DNA of 64,000 bases from an uncultured Lachnospiraceae bacterium. Its GTDB lineage: Bacteria; Bacillota; Clostridia; Lachnospirales; Lachnospiraceae. A program made the translations under genes and the position numbers. Within the stretch, counting starts at the first letter, position 1. Every line of letters starts with the position of its first letter. The stretch is taken from NCBI GenBank assembly GCA_900539715.1, contig UQDA01000006.1, positions 1 to 64,000 of the forward strand, given 5' to 3'. Below, one piece after another: positions 16,561 to 25,492 of the stretch. Below the pieces are notes generated by a model. It saw only the letters and a list, made by a program, of their open reading frames with translations. It did no database searches and was not told where the DNA came from.

Positions 16561-19011
16561 TTATTCTTCCTTACTGCTGTCTGTTCTTGGCTCTTCTTTT
16601 TCCTCCGGATGCTCTGCTGTTTCCTGCGGTACTTTCGATTCACTTTCTTCTTCATGATCCGGCTCGTTTTCTGCCTGTACATCCGTACCGCTTTCTCCCG
16701 GTATTTCTGTTTCTGACGGCGTCTCTGCTTCTGATGGCGTCTCTGTTTCTTCAGAGGATTCCGTTTCTTTATCCAACTCCGTTTCCGCAGAGGATTCTGT
16801 TTCTGTCTCCTTTGACGATTCTGTTTCCGTCATGCTCCCGTCTGTGTTCTCCTGCTCATCCTCCGGTCCATTCGGATTTAATCCCATATCCTCCAGCATA
16901 TCTTCGGGAATCGGTATCATTTCCTCCGGATTCTGGATTTCTTCCGGCAATACGACACCTTCAGGAAGTACAAATTCTTCCGGAAGCTCCTGAAGGACAT
17001 TCCTGCTCGACGGTTCCTTATCATAAACAATTTCCGCCCCTGTAATCTGTCCGTCGCTCCAACCGCAGGATACTGCATAAGCATCCACTGTAGATGTTGA
17101 TTTTGAACAATTCAGCACCTTTTCAGATGCGTTGATCGGCTGGTCTCCGCAATCATATACCCATCCCCAATAAGGCTCCTGATTGGGCACCCAATCTACC
17201 CATACCGAATGTCCCGGGCAGCTGTCATTGTGCTGATGATACCTTCTGATTGTATAGCAGCCGTTTTCTTCACTGTGGACATGATATTTCGGCACTGTAT
17301 AGCATCCTCCCTGTGTAGGGGATGTTTCCGTATGAGGATTTTGTCCGGATGCGTCCGTATGGTAATGATAATGATAGGTAATCGTTCCGGGTACTTGTTC
17401 TACTCCAATAACCAGCTTCTGCGGAATTCTTAAAATGGCATCCTTCAGTTCTGCAAATGTTGCATCATTATCTACAGAAACCCCTTTTGTGAGCAATGCG
17501 GATGCCAGATTGGTCTTGCCATTACTCACAGATGTAAAAACCTGATTCAGACTGTTTTTCAGTTCCTCTTTCATCTGGTCAATATATTCCTGAAGGTTTG
17601 ATCCCGTTTGGCTTGAATTATTGATGATCGTGTTATTTACAGCTTCAAAGGATTTTGCCAGATTCATATTCAAATCACTAAAGCTGCTGTCCATGCTCTG
17701 CTGGAGTGATTCTACCTGTGTTTTAAAATTCGATGATATTTCCGTGATTTTCTGGTTAAGTGCTGCCATATCCTGTGTAATGGCAGAATTGATATTTCCT
17801 TCTACTGCTTCAAGCTTTGCAATCGTATCAGAAAAATGGCTGTCATTTTCAGCCTTCATTTTATCCAGAATCCTGACAAGATCATCATGGGCATTATTCA
17901 GATCTTCGTTGATCTGGACAATGGATACATTTACCTGATCGATGGCTGCCATCAGATTATCATATTGTTCCGAACTGTTTGCCTCAAACTGCTCCAGAAG
18001 GGATTTGATCTCATTCTGTGTAGCCTCAATCTTTCCATGGATCTCATCCATTTTCCCCTCGAGCATAAGGGTGCTTTCTTCCAGCTTCAGCTTCAGTTCT
18101 TCATTCTGCTTTGTAATCTGAACCAAATTCTCATCCATCGTCTGCTTGATCTCCGCGCTCATATCTGTCAGTGTCGTGATCAGTTCCTGATGGTTCTGGT
18201 TCTCTTCATTCTTAATATCATTCAGTGTCGTATTCAGGTTTTCATATACCTGATTTAACTGGTTCTGCGTCTCAGTAAGCTGGTTTGTTATGATTTCTTC
18301 ACTTTTATCAATTTGCGTGGACAGATTTTTTTCTGTATTTTCTATCTGCACAGTTGTATTGTCAAATTTATTCTTCACAACTGTTTTCAGGTCTTCCACC
18401 GCCTCCGTGATCGTCGTCTGGGACAATAAGATCTGCTCCTGCGTGGAGGTCATATTTTCCTGCAGCTCTGTCAAATGCTCATTTAATACCGTGTTATTTT
18501 CTGACAGATACTGCTTAATATTTTCCTGAATCGTTGTAGACGAATCCTTCAGGATATTGTTGATATTGGAAAAACTATTTTCAATTTCTTTTAAATTGCT
18601 CTCCAATGTATGATAGATCTCTTTGCTGCTTTCCGCTGAGGTCGAATTAACCTCTTCCAGACGCGTCTGGTTTTCCAAAACAGACTTATCAAGGCGTGTC
18701 AGATATTCCCCCAATCCGGTTAGCTCTTTTGCCATATCCTGATTCAGTTCCTTCATGGACGTCTCAAAGGCTGTCCCGCTCAGCGTATCTGTTTTTACAG
18801 TTTCAATTACCTTTGATGTTTCTTTCGCTGTTTTATTTGCCTTAATCTGCCCGGCAAAAATTGCTGCGCTTAAGATGAGTGAAAAAACCAGCGCCGCACA
18901 TATAATCACATATAAATTTTTACTTTTTGACGGTTGCCCGTCTTCCCTTTTAAAAACCTTTGTCTTTTTGGTAATGCCGTTTCTGAAAGCATTCCATTTC
19001 TCCTTGTTCAT
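16561..19011 (-). CDS. Giant membrane-anchored coiled-coil surface protein of the transfer operon
   Basis: 816 residues. A cytoplasmic basic head (1-31) and one membrane helix (about 32-54, LYVIICAALVFSLILSAAIF) are followed by a very long extracellular coiled coil (about 70-510) built of Gln/Asn/Thr-rich heptads. Residues about 545-640 form a His/Cys-rich block with two copies of a GCYT-x5-H-x-H pattern and paired histidines (YHYHYH). The tail (about 690-816) is acidic Glu/Thr/Ser-Pro repeat sequence. It has no LPXTG. It is near the 3' end of the transfer operon and may form a stalk or mating-contact fibre. The His/Cys block may bind metal. Confidence 0.7.
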   Translation of the reverse strand: MNKEKWNAFRNGITKKTKVFKREDGQPSKSKNLYVIICAALVFSLILSAAIFAGQIKANKTAKETSKVIETVKTDTLSGTAFETSMKELNQDMAKELTGLGEYLTRLDKSVLENQTRLEEVNSTSAESSKEIYHTLESNLKEIENSFSNINNILKDSSTTIQENIKQYLSENNTVLNEHLTELQENMTSTQEQILLSQTTITEAVEDLKTVVKNKFDNTTVQIENTEKNLSTQIDKSEEIITNQLTETQNQLNQVYENLNTTLNDIKNEENQNHQELITTLTDMSAEIKQTMDENLVQITKQNEELKLKLEESTLMLEGKMDEIHGKIEATQNEIKSLLEQFEANSSEQYDNLMAAIDQVNVSIVQINEDLNNAHDDLVRILDKMKAENDSHFSDTIAKLEAVEGNINSAITQDMAALNQKITEISSNFKTQVESLQQSMDSSFSDLNMNLAKSFEAVNNTIINNSSQTGSNLQEYIDQMKEELKNSLNQVFTSVSNGKTNLASALLTKGVSVDNDATFAELKDAILRIPQKLVIGVEQVPGTITYHYHYHTDASGQNPHTETSPTQGGCYTVPKYHVHSEENGCYTIRRYHQHNDSCPGHSVWVDWVPNQEPYWGWVYDCGDQPINASEKVLNCSKSTSTVDAYAVSCGWSDGQITGAEIVYDKEPSSRNVLQELPEEFVLPEGVVLPEEIQNPEEMIPIPEDMLEDMGLNPNGPEDEQENTDGSMTETESSKETETESSAETELDKETESSEETETPSEAETPSETEIPGESGTDVQAENEPDHEEESESKVPQETAEHPEEKEEPRTDSSKEE

Positions 19012-19023
19012 GTATTTTCTCCT

Positions 19024-19311
19024 TTATCGAACATATCTTTGTAAAAACTCAAATACTGCACTTCTAAGCGGCTCATTCATAAGCACGACAATGGAAAGCG
19101 TCAGCAATGTCAGCAGCGTCATAACCAGAAAAAATTTCAGGATAAATTCAACAATATCCCAGATTATCTGAAGCAGTCTCATCCATGCCGTTACTTTCCT
19201 GACCACGATCCTTTCCGGTGCTGCCCCGATTGCGCTGCCGATAACTGCCCGCTCCTTATCCTGCTCATGTGTTTCTCTCCATTTTTCATACAGAATTTTT
19301 CTTTTTTTCAT
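19024..19311 (-). CDS. Small single-pass membrane protein of the transfer operon
   Basis: 95 residues: a basic N-terminal half and one strong hydrophobic segment (about 50-80, FILKFFLVMTLLTLLTLSIV). The start overlaps the preceding TadZ-like gene by 26 nt, indicating coupled translation. No family recognised; position suggests a membrane partner of the conjugation machine or of the surface protein. Confidence 0.6.
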   Translation of the reverse strand: MKKRKILYEKWRETHEQDKERAVIGSAIGAAPERIVVRKVTAWMRLLQIIWDIVEFILKFFLVMTLLTLLTLSIVVLMNEPLRSAVFEFLQRYVR

Positions 19312-20410
19312 TCTCTTTTTTCTCCCTTCTGAAAAATCTCTTTTTGGGACTTGCCCTCTTAAGCGGCAGATATTTCTCCAACATCACTCCCGCCCCGACA
19401 AATTCATACTCCTGAAACGGGTTCCCTTGGATCGGCACAAAAAAGATACTATTATGGTCGATGCTTCCCATCCCCTCCCGTATCTCCTTTTCATATCCCT
19501 TATCCGTAAATGAAAAGCAAAAATTATATTTCTGCAGCGTCTCTTCATCTGCCAGCGCAAATATACTGTTCACATCATCTATTTCCCACGGTTTTGAACC
19601 ACAGATCAGGATTTTGATTTCTGCTTTGTTAAATGTAATCCTGTCACACTCTGAATAACGCCCAAAATCTGCAATTATAAAATTGTACGTTTTCCCAAGT
19701 ACGGCTCCCAGTTTATTGATGTCCGCATCCGGATAATAATCAATCCCTTTCATGGAAAAATATAGCCCGTCAAAGGTTTTTTCTTCATAAAAATTCTGGA
19801 TTTTCCATAGATCATGGGACGGGTTCACTTCTACGATTGCCACCATGTATCCTCTTTTTCGCAGGTAATTGGCAAGCACAATGCAATTATGCGTAACGCC
19901 GATCCTCCCGGACGCCCCTGCCACTGCAACCATAACCCGATTGACCTCCTGCTTTTCCTCCTCCCGTACAGCCTGCCTGTCATCCGAATGGACATCCTTA
20001 AACTGCAGCGAATCGCCATACTTTTTCCCATATGTAAGCGAATACTGCAGCTCCTGCTTGATTTCCAGAAAATCATCTGTTGCGATCAGGTCATATATGC
20101 CCATCTGAAAGCATTTTGTCAGGAAATAATCTCCCGCGTACCTGTTCGCAGCCAAAATGATAATCCGCATACGGTCATTTATGATTTTTAAAATATCCAG
20201 CGCTTCCAGCAGTTCCTCATCCGTATCCTCACAGCAGTTTATATCCAGTATCAGATAATCCAGCGTTGTAAACGCATTCTGCTTTTCTTTGATATACTTC
20301 AGGAAATAAACGTCCTGCCCGCTTTCCTGTCCGACCAGCACCCGGTCACTCTCTTTGATTGCCGCTGATATGACCTGCTGATATGTTGATGATGCAAAAT
20401 AAAAAATCAT
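19286..20410 (-). CDS. TadZ/CpaE-like ParA-superfamily ATPase (atypical P-loop)
   Basis: The N-terminal 130 residues look like a degenerate receiver domain (DYLILDINCCEDTDEELLEA). They are followed by a MinD/ParA-like domain whose P-loop reads GASGRIGVTH (165-174) in place of KGGxGKTT; later strands (YNFIIADFGRYSECD, IKILICGSKPWEID) fit the fold. This receiver plus ParA arrangement is that of TadZ/CpaE, which position secretion or pilus machines. Here it sits in a type IV secretion operon, so polar placement of the transfer apparatus is a reasonable inference. The changed P-loop may bind nucleotide weakly. The basic tail (KKRFFRREKKENEKKKN) could contact membrane or DNA. Confidence 0.6.
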   Translation of the reverse strand: MIFYFASSTYQQVISAAIKESDRVLVGQESGQDVYFLKYIKEKQNAFTTLDYLILDINCCEDTDEELLEALDILKIINDRMRIIILAANRYAGDYFLTKCFQMGIYDLIATDDFLEIKQELQYSLTYGKKYGDSLQFKDVHSDDRQAVREEEKQEVNRVMVAVAGASGRIGVTHNCIVLANYLRKRGYMVAIVEVNPSHDLWKIQNFYEEKTFDGLYFSMKGIDYYPDADINKLGAVLGKTYNFIIADFGRYSECDRITFNKAEIKILICGSKPWEIDDVNSIFALADEETLQKYNFCFSFTDKGYEKEIREGMGSIDHNSIFFVPIQGNPFQEYEFVGAGVMLEKYLPLKRASPKKRFFRREKKENEKKKNSV

Positions 20411-20718
20411 AGTGCTCCCAATCCTCTCATAATCAGATACCAGCCCAGCTTCGACTTATTGATCCCGATCCCGTTTACAAGCATCTCAATCTGCTGGTTT
20501 AACTCATCCGTCAAATATGTCTGTATGTAACTTTCATATGATATTTTTGAATTGATCTGCAGATTGATCCTCATATCCTTCTCTTTTAATGCCTTCCGGA
20601 TGAGCTTTCTCGCATATGCGCTGTTGCTCATATGCTCCTGCTGTGCCCTTGCTTCAAACTGCTTCCTGCATTCAGAACTCATCGGAATCCTGATCGTCTT
20701 CTTTACTTTAATCTCCAT
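20407..20718 (-). CDS. Ribbon-helix-helix-like small protein
   Basis: 103 residues with a basic N-terminus and a pattern like an RHH DNA-binding motif (KKTIRIPMSSECRKQFEARA then YARKLIRKAL), and a second helical half. The ATG at 20718 (AGAGGT 9 nt upstream) is preferred over a TTG at 20724. It overlaps the TadZ-like start by 4 nt and the upstream 46-aa gene by 11 nt. Possibly an autoregulator of the transfer operon; not identified further. Confidence 0.55.
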   Translation of the reverse strand: MEIKVKKTIRIPMSSECRKQFEARAQQEHMSNSAYARKLIRKALKEKDMRINLQINSKISYESYIQTYLTDELNQQIEMLVNGIGINKSKLGWYLIMRGLGAL

Positions 20719-20848
20719 TCTCAAAAACCTCTGCCACTCTTTTCAAGGAAGGTCTGTCGTCATGCCGGTTCGTTTGATACAGCACCCCCACTACAGCTAA
20801 GATCAAACTCATTCCTATCACAATTATCTGTTTTGTACGTCTGTCCAT
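20708..20848 (-). CDS. 46-aa single-pass membrane peptide
   Basis: Short frame with GAGAGGAAAA upstream, starting MDRRTKQIIVIGMSLILAVV and ending in a charged tail; one membrane helix (about 8-25) with the positive end inside. It overlaps the next gene, so it is a real operon member by spacing. It resembles the small membrane lysis/entry-exclusion-type proteins of conjugation operons only by size. Confidence 0.5.
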   Translation of the reverse strand: MDRRTKQIIVIGMSLILAVVGVLYQTNRHDDRPSLKRVAEVFENGD

Positions 20849-20862
20849 GCTTTTTCCTCTCT

Positions 20863-20885
20863 TTAGGTGAACCCGGTTCACCTAA
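20863..20885. repeat. parS-like palindrome 1
   Basis: Perfect inverted repeat with core AGGTGAACCCGGTTCACCT overlapping the stop codon of the C39-type hydrolase gene. One of six copies in the 28-kb element. Confidence 0.6.
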
Positions 20886-22213
20886 CCGAATGCCCAAAAT
20901 GCCTTTGCCTGACTCATTACCGTATTCATCGAAAATTTTTTTGTATTATATTTTTGGACATTCCCTTTGTTTGGATCATTTACGATGAAATAGCCATCCT
21001 TCGTGAAGCCTATAATGACGATAAAATGCCCTCCCTTTGTAAACGTACCTGGTCCCATACTCGCAATTACAGGTCTTCCGGACATTATCGCACTGACAAT
21101 CAGATCTGCATTTTTCCCAATTCTCTGACACGTTGTCCCATAATGCTTCGCCCCCTCGTAAAAAAGAGACCAGCTGCTTCCCGCGCCGGGAACATAATAA
21201 GTATCCCCCGCCCATGCTGCTACTTCCGGAGGTGTGATCCTAGTCCCTGTCGTATAGCTGACAATCATAGCCAAACAGGTCGGACCGCATCCCTTTGCCG
21301 CGATCGTCCCGCCTCCATATTCATCATGGTAATCATCCTGATAATATGCCGGCACATTTAAAATAATCTCCTCTGCTTCCGGATCAATGAGATCTTCGTC
21401 CGGTTCCCACTCTTCCACATCTTCCCCATCCGGATCTGTAATAACACCTCCGTTTCCAATATTCAGCCAATCCAAAAAATCCAAATACAGGTCAAACGAC
21501 ACCAGAAATTCCTGATGCTCAGGTTCCTCCGGGAAATAGTAATCATCTACCTCCTGAGGCGTCATGACCTTATTCTCTATAGACGCTGACTCTATTTCAT
21601 CATCAATCCGCCCTTTTTCCCGTATCTGCTCCACCAGCTTGTCAACAGAGCCTTTTTCGTTGAGGTCAACCACATATTCTTGATCGTATTGAACCGTCAA
21701 GGTAGAAATCGTGCGCGTAAAGCGATCCAGATCCTTTATGTCAGGTTCATACTTTATATTCCACATTACTTCGCTGGAATAATGAATGTAGGAAAGGTAG
21801 TAGGCATAATTAATCATGTTTACCTGATCAAAAATCGAAATATCCAAATGTTCTACTTCTTCCTGTACGATCTCCGTTTCGCCGTCTTCATTCGTTATTT
21901 CTTTTTCTTCGTATGTGTAATAAGTATTTGCACTTTTTATCGCATCATAGATTCTCTTCTCCGCATCGGTCAGTTGCTCTATATATTTTTGATGAACCTC
22001 ATCTATTACCTGATACAGCTCCGTCTCGGAAAGATCTTCTTTTTCTTTCACAACATCCGTATAATCAAACAGCGCTGCTATCATATTGATCGCGATAATT
22101 CCGACAAGGAGAATAGAAGAAACTGCCCCGATCAAAGCGCCCACGGCTATCTTGGCTGCCTTTTTCGGATTCTGTGCGACGGCAAATAGCAGACGCGCCA
22201 GCCACGGCGGCAT
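20882..22213 (-). CDS. Membrane-anchored C39-like cysteine peptidase/hydrolase of the transfer operon
   Basis: N-terminal membrane helix (about 22-47), a long charged middle region (50-280), and a C-terminal papain-like C39_2 domain. Catalytic Cys is in AAKGCGPTCL (C309), His in KGGHFIVIIGF (H396), followed by the VNDPNKG turn (N412). In Gram-positive conjugation systems this operon position usually holds a CwlT/VirB1-type wall hydrolase with SLT and NlpC/P60 domains. Here a C39-type fold appears to stand in, probably to open or remodel the cell wall or process a surface partner. The next gene upstream (VirB4) overlaps by 1 nt. Confidence 0.7.
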   Translation of the reverse strand: MPPWLARLLFAVAQNPKKAAKIAVGALIGAVSSILLVGIIAINMIAALFDYTDVVKEKEDLSETELYQVIDEVHQKYIEQLTDAEKRIYDAIKSANTYYTYEEKEITNEDGETEIVQEEVEHLDISIFDQVNMINYAYYLSYIHYSSEVMWNIKYEPDIKDLDRFTRTISTLTVQYDQEYVVDLNEKGSVDKLVEQIREKGRIDDEIESASIENKVMTPQEVDDYYFPEEPEHQEFLVSFDLYLDFLDWLNIGNGGVITDPDGEDVEEWEPDEDLIDPEAEEIILNVPAYYQDDYHDEYGGGTIAAKGCGPTCLAMIVSYTTGTRITPPEVAAWAGDTYYVPGAGSSWSLFYEGAKHYGTTCQRIGKNADLIVSAIMSGRPVIASMGPGTFTKGGHFIVIIGFTKDGYFIVNDPNKGNVQKYNTKKFSMNTVMSQAKAFWAFG

Positions 22214-24084
22214 TACCGTCCCCCTGCCTTTCCGAACATTTCCATAAATTCTTCCCGGATGTCAATCTGGGCGTCTATCCTTACCGATCCTGCGTATAGG
22301 ATCCCCTGTCCCCTGTTCTTTGCAGCCAGAATATTTTCTTCTTTTTCAGACAGGTTAAACAGTTTTTTTGTTTCCTCCAGATTTTTACCATCGCATCCCA
22401 TTATGAATTTATAGCAGGCATTATCTATGATCGCCTGTCCCAGCCTTTTTACTGCCGGGTCAAGCAGATCCACAACCGAATGGGTAATAAACAGCAGCCC
22501 TGCCTCATATTTACGATCTCGTTTGCTGATATTCCTTAAAAATCTTCCCAGATCCGGATATTCCGGCTCTACAAAAAGGTATCCTTCGTCAACACCCAGC
22601 AGCACCTTTTCGGTACGGTCATAGCTCATTTGCTGCCATGCCCACATTGTGATATTCATAAACTGGGCACGTTTTACGTTTTCATCCACCTCCAGTAATT
22701 TTGACATATCCAGTACTACAAATTTTGATTTTGCCTGAATCGTTGTCGGTCCGTTCCACATCTGCTGGTCAGCGCCTTTAGCTACGCTAAACAACAGATC
22801 CTTCAGTTTGTCATACACACTCCGTTTATATTCTGATAGTCCCTCCCTCTTTGCCATTTCCTCTACTGTCTCATACAAATCTGTCAGGATCGGGTAATCC
22901 TCCGGTTCCAGATTTCCAATATCGGTTTCCCATGTGATGCCAAATTTCCTGTACATCTCGATCAGGCATTCTTCCAACGCCGTTTTTATCCCGCTGTCAA
23001 ACGCGTCAGCCCCAAAATACAATTTAAAAAATGTACGAAGATTTTGTATATGCAGTGCCAGATCCGACACCCCATATTCTTCGTCATATTCAAAATAGTC
23101 CCTCTCGTCTTCCCCTTCCCCGATATCCTCTTTTGTTACACGCGGCGACACCCTGATCTGTAAAGGATTGATCCTGCCGGTACTTCCTCCCGTGCAGTCA
23201 ATAATGTCCCCTTCCACATCCGGATGCCGCGCCAGATCCTGATACTCTTTCTCTGGATCAAAAACGATAAACTTTGTCCCAAATGCAATTTCCCGTATAA
23301 ACAGAGATTTTAAAAAAGAGGACTTTCCAACACCCGGCATTCCGGTAATAAACCAGTTTGAATTTACGCGGTCTTTGTTACGCATCCACTGGTTCAAAAT
23401 GATCAGACGATTATTTTTCGTTTTCCCTATATAATATCCGTCCTCATCATTGATTCCCGGATTGCTCATCGGAAATCCGCCGACAAAGGAAGAAATCGGC
23501 ATATTCCGGTCTCCGATATTGCTTACCTCCCGGTTCGGGCGACCGTATGGCGAAATACACTGGAGCGCTTGAAACTGCTTATACTTCAGATTTCTCATAT
23601 TGCATCCTGAGATTGCCACAATACTGTTTACCCGCTTTATACGGTTCTGCAGTCCGGAAATCGTTACATCCTGTACATGCAGCATAACGTTTAAATATCC
23701 TACCGGCTCATTCCGCACGGCGATCCGATGTATCATTTCTTCCAGATCTTTGATTGCCTGCTCATTCTGCTGTTTTTCTGACTCCTGCTTTAATAGCTCC
23801 TGATCAGATTTCAGTTCATTGATCTTCTTGTTAAAAACTGAGGTCAGCCGTGAAGGTTCCGTCGTGCGGTATTCTATGATGGTCGATGTCCCCTCTATAT
23901 TACATAGACCTGCCAGCCATCCATAACTGACGCCATCTGTCGGATATTTTGTAAGGGCAAAAATCTTTCCCACATTTTCTCCGACATTCGCAAAGTTTTT
24001 ATCATAATCGATTCCTGCCGGTGTAATGATATTCAAAATATGCTGGTTTGCTTCTTCTCTATGCTCTGTCTTTTTCTTTGCCAC
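22213..24084 (-). CDS. virB4: VirB4/TraE-type conjugation ATPase
   Basis: 623 residues. The N-terminal half fits the VirB4 N-domain; the motor domain carries Walker A GMPGVGKSS (248-256), a GGSTGRINPLQI block conserved in Gram-positive VirB4, Walker B near KVLLGVDEGYLFVE, and the GLLFITHSVVDLL sensor strand. It energises substrate transfer and pilus assembly at the inner face of the membrane. The preceding 201-aa gene looks like an extra N-terminal domain. Stop overlaps the next start, giving tight coupling. Confidence 0.92.
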   Translation of the reverse strand: MAKKKTEHREEANQHILNIITPAGIDYDKNFANVGENVGKIFALTKYPTDGVSYGWLAGLCNIEGTSTIIEYRTTEPSRLTSVFNKKINELKSDQELLKQESEKQQNEQAIKDLEEMIHRIAVRNEPVGYLNVMLHVQDVTISGLQNRIKRVNSIVAISGCNMRNLKYKQFQALQCISPYGRPNREVSNIGDRNMPISSFVGGFPMSNPGINDEDGYYIGKTKNNRLIILNQWMRNKDRVNSNWFITGMPGVGKSSFLKSLFIREIAFGTKFIVFDPEKEYQDLARHPDVEGDIIDCTGGSTGRINPLQIRVSPRVTKEDIGEGEDERDYFEYDEEYGVSDLALHIQNLRTFFKLYFGADAFDSGIKTALEECLIEMYRKFGITWETDIGNLEPEDYPILTDLYETVEEMAKREGLSEYKRSVYDKLKDLLFSVAKGADQQMWNGPTTIQAKSKFVVLDMSKLLEVDENVKRAQFMNITMWAWQQMSYDRTEKVLLGVDEGYLFVEPEYPDLGRFLRNISKRDRKYEAGLLFITHSVVDLLDPAVKRLGQAIIDNACYKFIMGCDGKNLEETKKLFNLSEKEENILAAKNRGQGILYAGSVRIDAQIDIREEFMEMFGKAGGR

Positions 24085-24088
24085 TTTT

Positions 24089-24694
24089 CTACCTCATCTT
24101 TGTGATCGCTTCATACCCCAAATGGTTCGTTGATGTCTCGAACGGAGCCTGCAGGGCATTTCCAAACAAATTACACATCTTTAGAATGTCCGGAGCCTGC
24201 ATAATCTCGCATGGTATCCCCGCCGCCGCATAACGCGCGCGGAATTCTTCAATCCTCTGACGTATTTCCTGTTCAGCATCAGATCTTTCCACCGACACTT
24301 TTTTCCAGATTTTTATAAAATGCTGATGCTCATAATTCTCCCCATTCGTTGCCAGCTCTGCCGCTTCCTGAAGCATGATCCTCAAAATATGCTTTCTACC
24401 GAGACTTGCCATCTCTTCCGTATATTTTGCTTTCAGCGTTGACTTATATTTATCCAGATCAATTTCTCTGGGAAATGTAAAATATACGAAATCCTTTCTG
24501 TCCCCGTCAAAGCTGGCTGCCAACGACGCCGTAAGCTGCCTTTTTTCTTCCGGACTCAGCAAATCGAGATTAAATGAGTAAATCCGCAGATAGCAAAATA
24601 CATATCCGTCTTTTGTATACAGATAAATTTTTTTAATATCCTTTACGTTCGTAAACTCGTTTGCTGTCATCTTCCGTTCATTCTTTCCCGCCAT
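24089..24694 (-). CDS. VirB4-associated accessory protein (TrsD/TraE N-terminal-like)
   Basis: 201 residues, soluble, with KKIYLYTKDGYVFCYLRIYS and helical, charged stretches; no P-loop. The start at 24694 is set by GAGGAG 5 nt upstream, inside the end of the preceding PrgI-like gene (17-nt overlap). Position just before virB4 and the mixed alpha/beta layout suggest a detached N-terminal VirB4-type domain that docks on the ATPase. This is inference. Confidence 0.55.
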   Translation of the reverse strand: MAGKNERKMTANEFTNVKDIKKIYLYTKDGYVFCYLRIYSFNLDLLSPEEKRQLTASLAASFDGDRKDFVYFTFPREIDLDKYKSTLKAKYTEEMASLGRKHILRIMLQEAAELATNGENYEHQHFIKIWKKVSVERSDAEQEIRQRIEEFRARYAAAGIPCEIMQAPDILKMCNLFGNALQAPFETSTNHLGYEAITKMR

Positions 24695-25025
24695 CCTGCT
24701 CCTCACTTCCCTCATAAATATTGAAATAATGATATTCAAATTGCTTTTGAGCCTTATGATACCGGTAAACAAACCGGAGCTTGTCTATGACAGATTCATC
24801 AAAATGATCCCGCCGGACTACGACGATTGTCAATGCTACCAGTCCTCCTGCAGTCCCGACCGCCCAAAATGCTACATCCGTCTGTATAAAAATAATCGCT
24901 GCCAAAATGATCCCAACCAGTAGGCTGAGCCCTGTAATGGTCAGTTCCTTTGAACCAAATCCTGAGATATAATCTTCCCGCTCCGGTACATTTACAGGAA
25001 TATACAATTCTTTCCTTGACGCCAT
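24678..25025 (-). CDS. PrgI/VirB3-like membrane protein
   Basis: 115 residues with two adjacent membrane helices (LTITGLSLLVGIILAAIIFI and FWAVGTAGGLVALTIVVV) after a short start with IPVNVPEREDYI, followed by a basic cytoplasmic tail (YRYHKAQKQFEYHYF). This is the layout of PrgI-family proteins that fill the VirB3 role beside VirB4 in Gram-positive systems. Confidence 0.75.
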   Translation of the reverse strand: MASRKELYIPVNVPEREDYISGFGSKELTITGLSLLVGIILAAIIFIQTDVAFWAVGTAGGLVALTIVVVRRDHFDESVIDKLRFVYRYHKAQKQFEYHYFNIYEGSEEQDGGKE

Positions 25026-25040
25026 TTCCGATCCTTTCTT

Positions 25041-25487
25041 TTAAAAATATCGCCAGATTACTGCCAAAACTCCTGTAACGGTAATGATCCCAATGCCAAT
25101 CAAAAACATTTCTATCATTTTTTTCCTATGCGCTGGCTGCTCATCCGCATCCGCCATTTGATACATCATGCCTTCGCTAACTTCCAGAAAAACCAAATAT
25201 ATGCTCTCCACTCCAATCAGCACCTGCGCGGCATTCAAAAGCAATGTCCTTGAACCGTCAAAAAATCTTCCTCCATCAAAAAATCCCCGCACTACCCCGA
25301 CCAGTGATGGCACGCATATTGCAATTGCCCCTGCAGCCAGCAACTTTTTGCACGACTTTACTGCGCTGATCAGTGTCCCCTGATCTGACTGGGCTGCTAT
25401 CATTTTCTGGACAACCCTGAAAATAATTCCCACCTCTATCACCGCAATCAGCGGTGAAATCACTTCACTGTTCAATATCGAATTCAT
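25041..25487 (-). CDS. Multi-pass small membrane protein, VirB2/pilin-like family
   Basis: 148 residues from the ATG at 25487 (GAGGTAGGG upstream), with three membrane segments (about 10-28, 45-70, 120-142). Its central and C-terminal layout (loop before a helix, LVFLEVSEGM, charged stretch with HRKKM, final helix) matches that of the pilin-like gene at 26557-26895, where LIFLEIKEGI and KHKKKM occupy the same positions. The two may be paralogues. Confidence 0.55.
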   Translation of the reverse strand: MNSILNSEVISPLIAVIEVGIIFRVVQKMIAAQSDQGTLISAVKSCKKLLAAGAIAICVPSLVGVVRGFFDGGRFFDGSRTLLLNAAQVLIGVESIYLVFLEVSEGMMYQMADADEQPAHRKKMIEMFLIGIGIITVTGVLAVIWRYF

Positions 25488-25492
25488 ATTCC

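Noticed and set aside
16329..17045. 238-residue reading frame on the plus strand
   Set aside because: Phe/Leu/Pro-rich antisense of the acidic-tail region of the surface protein; a low-complexity shadow.
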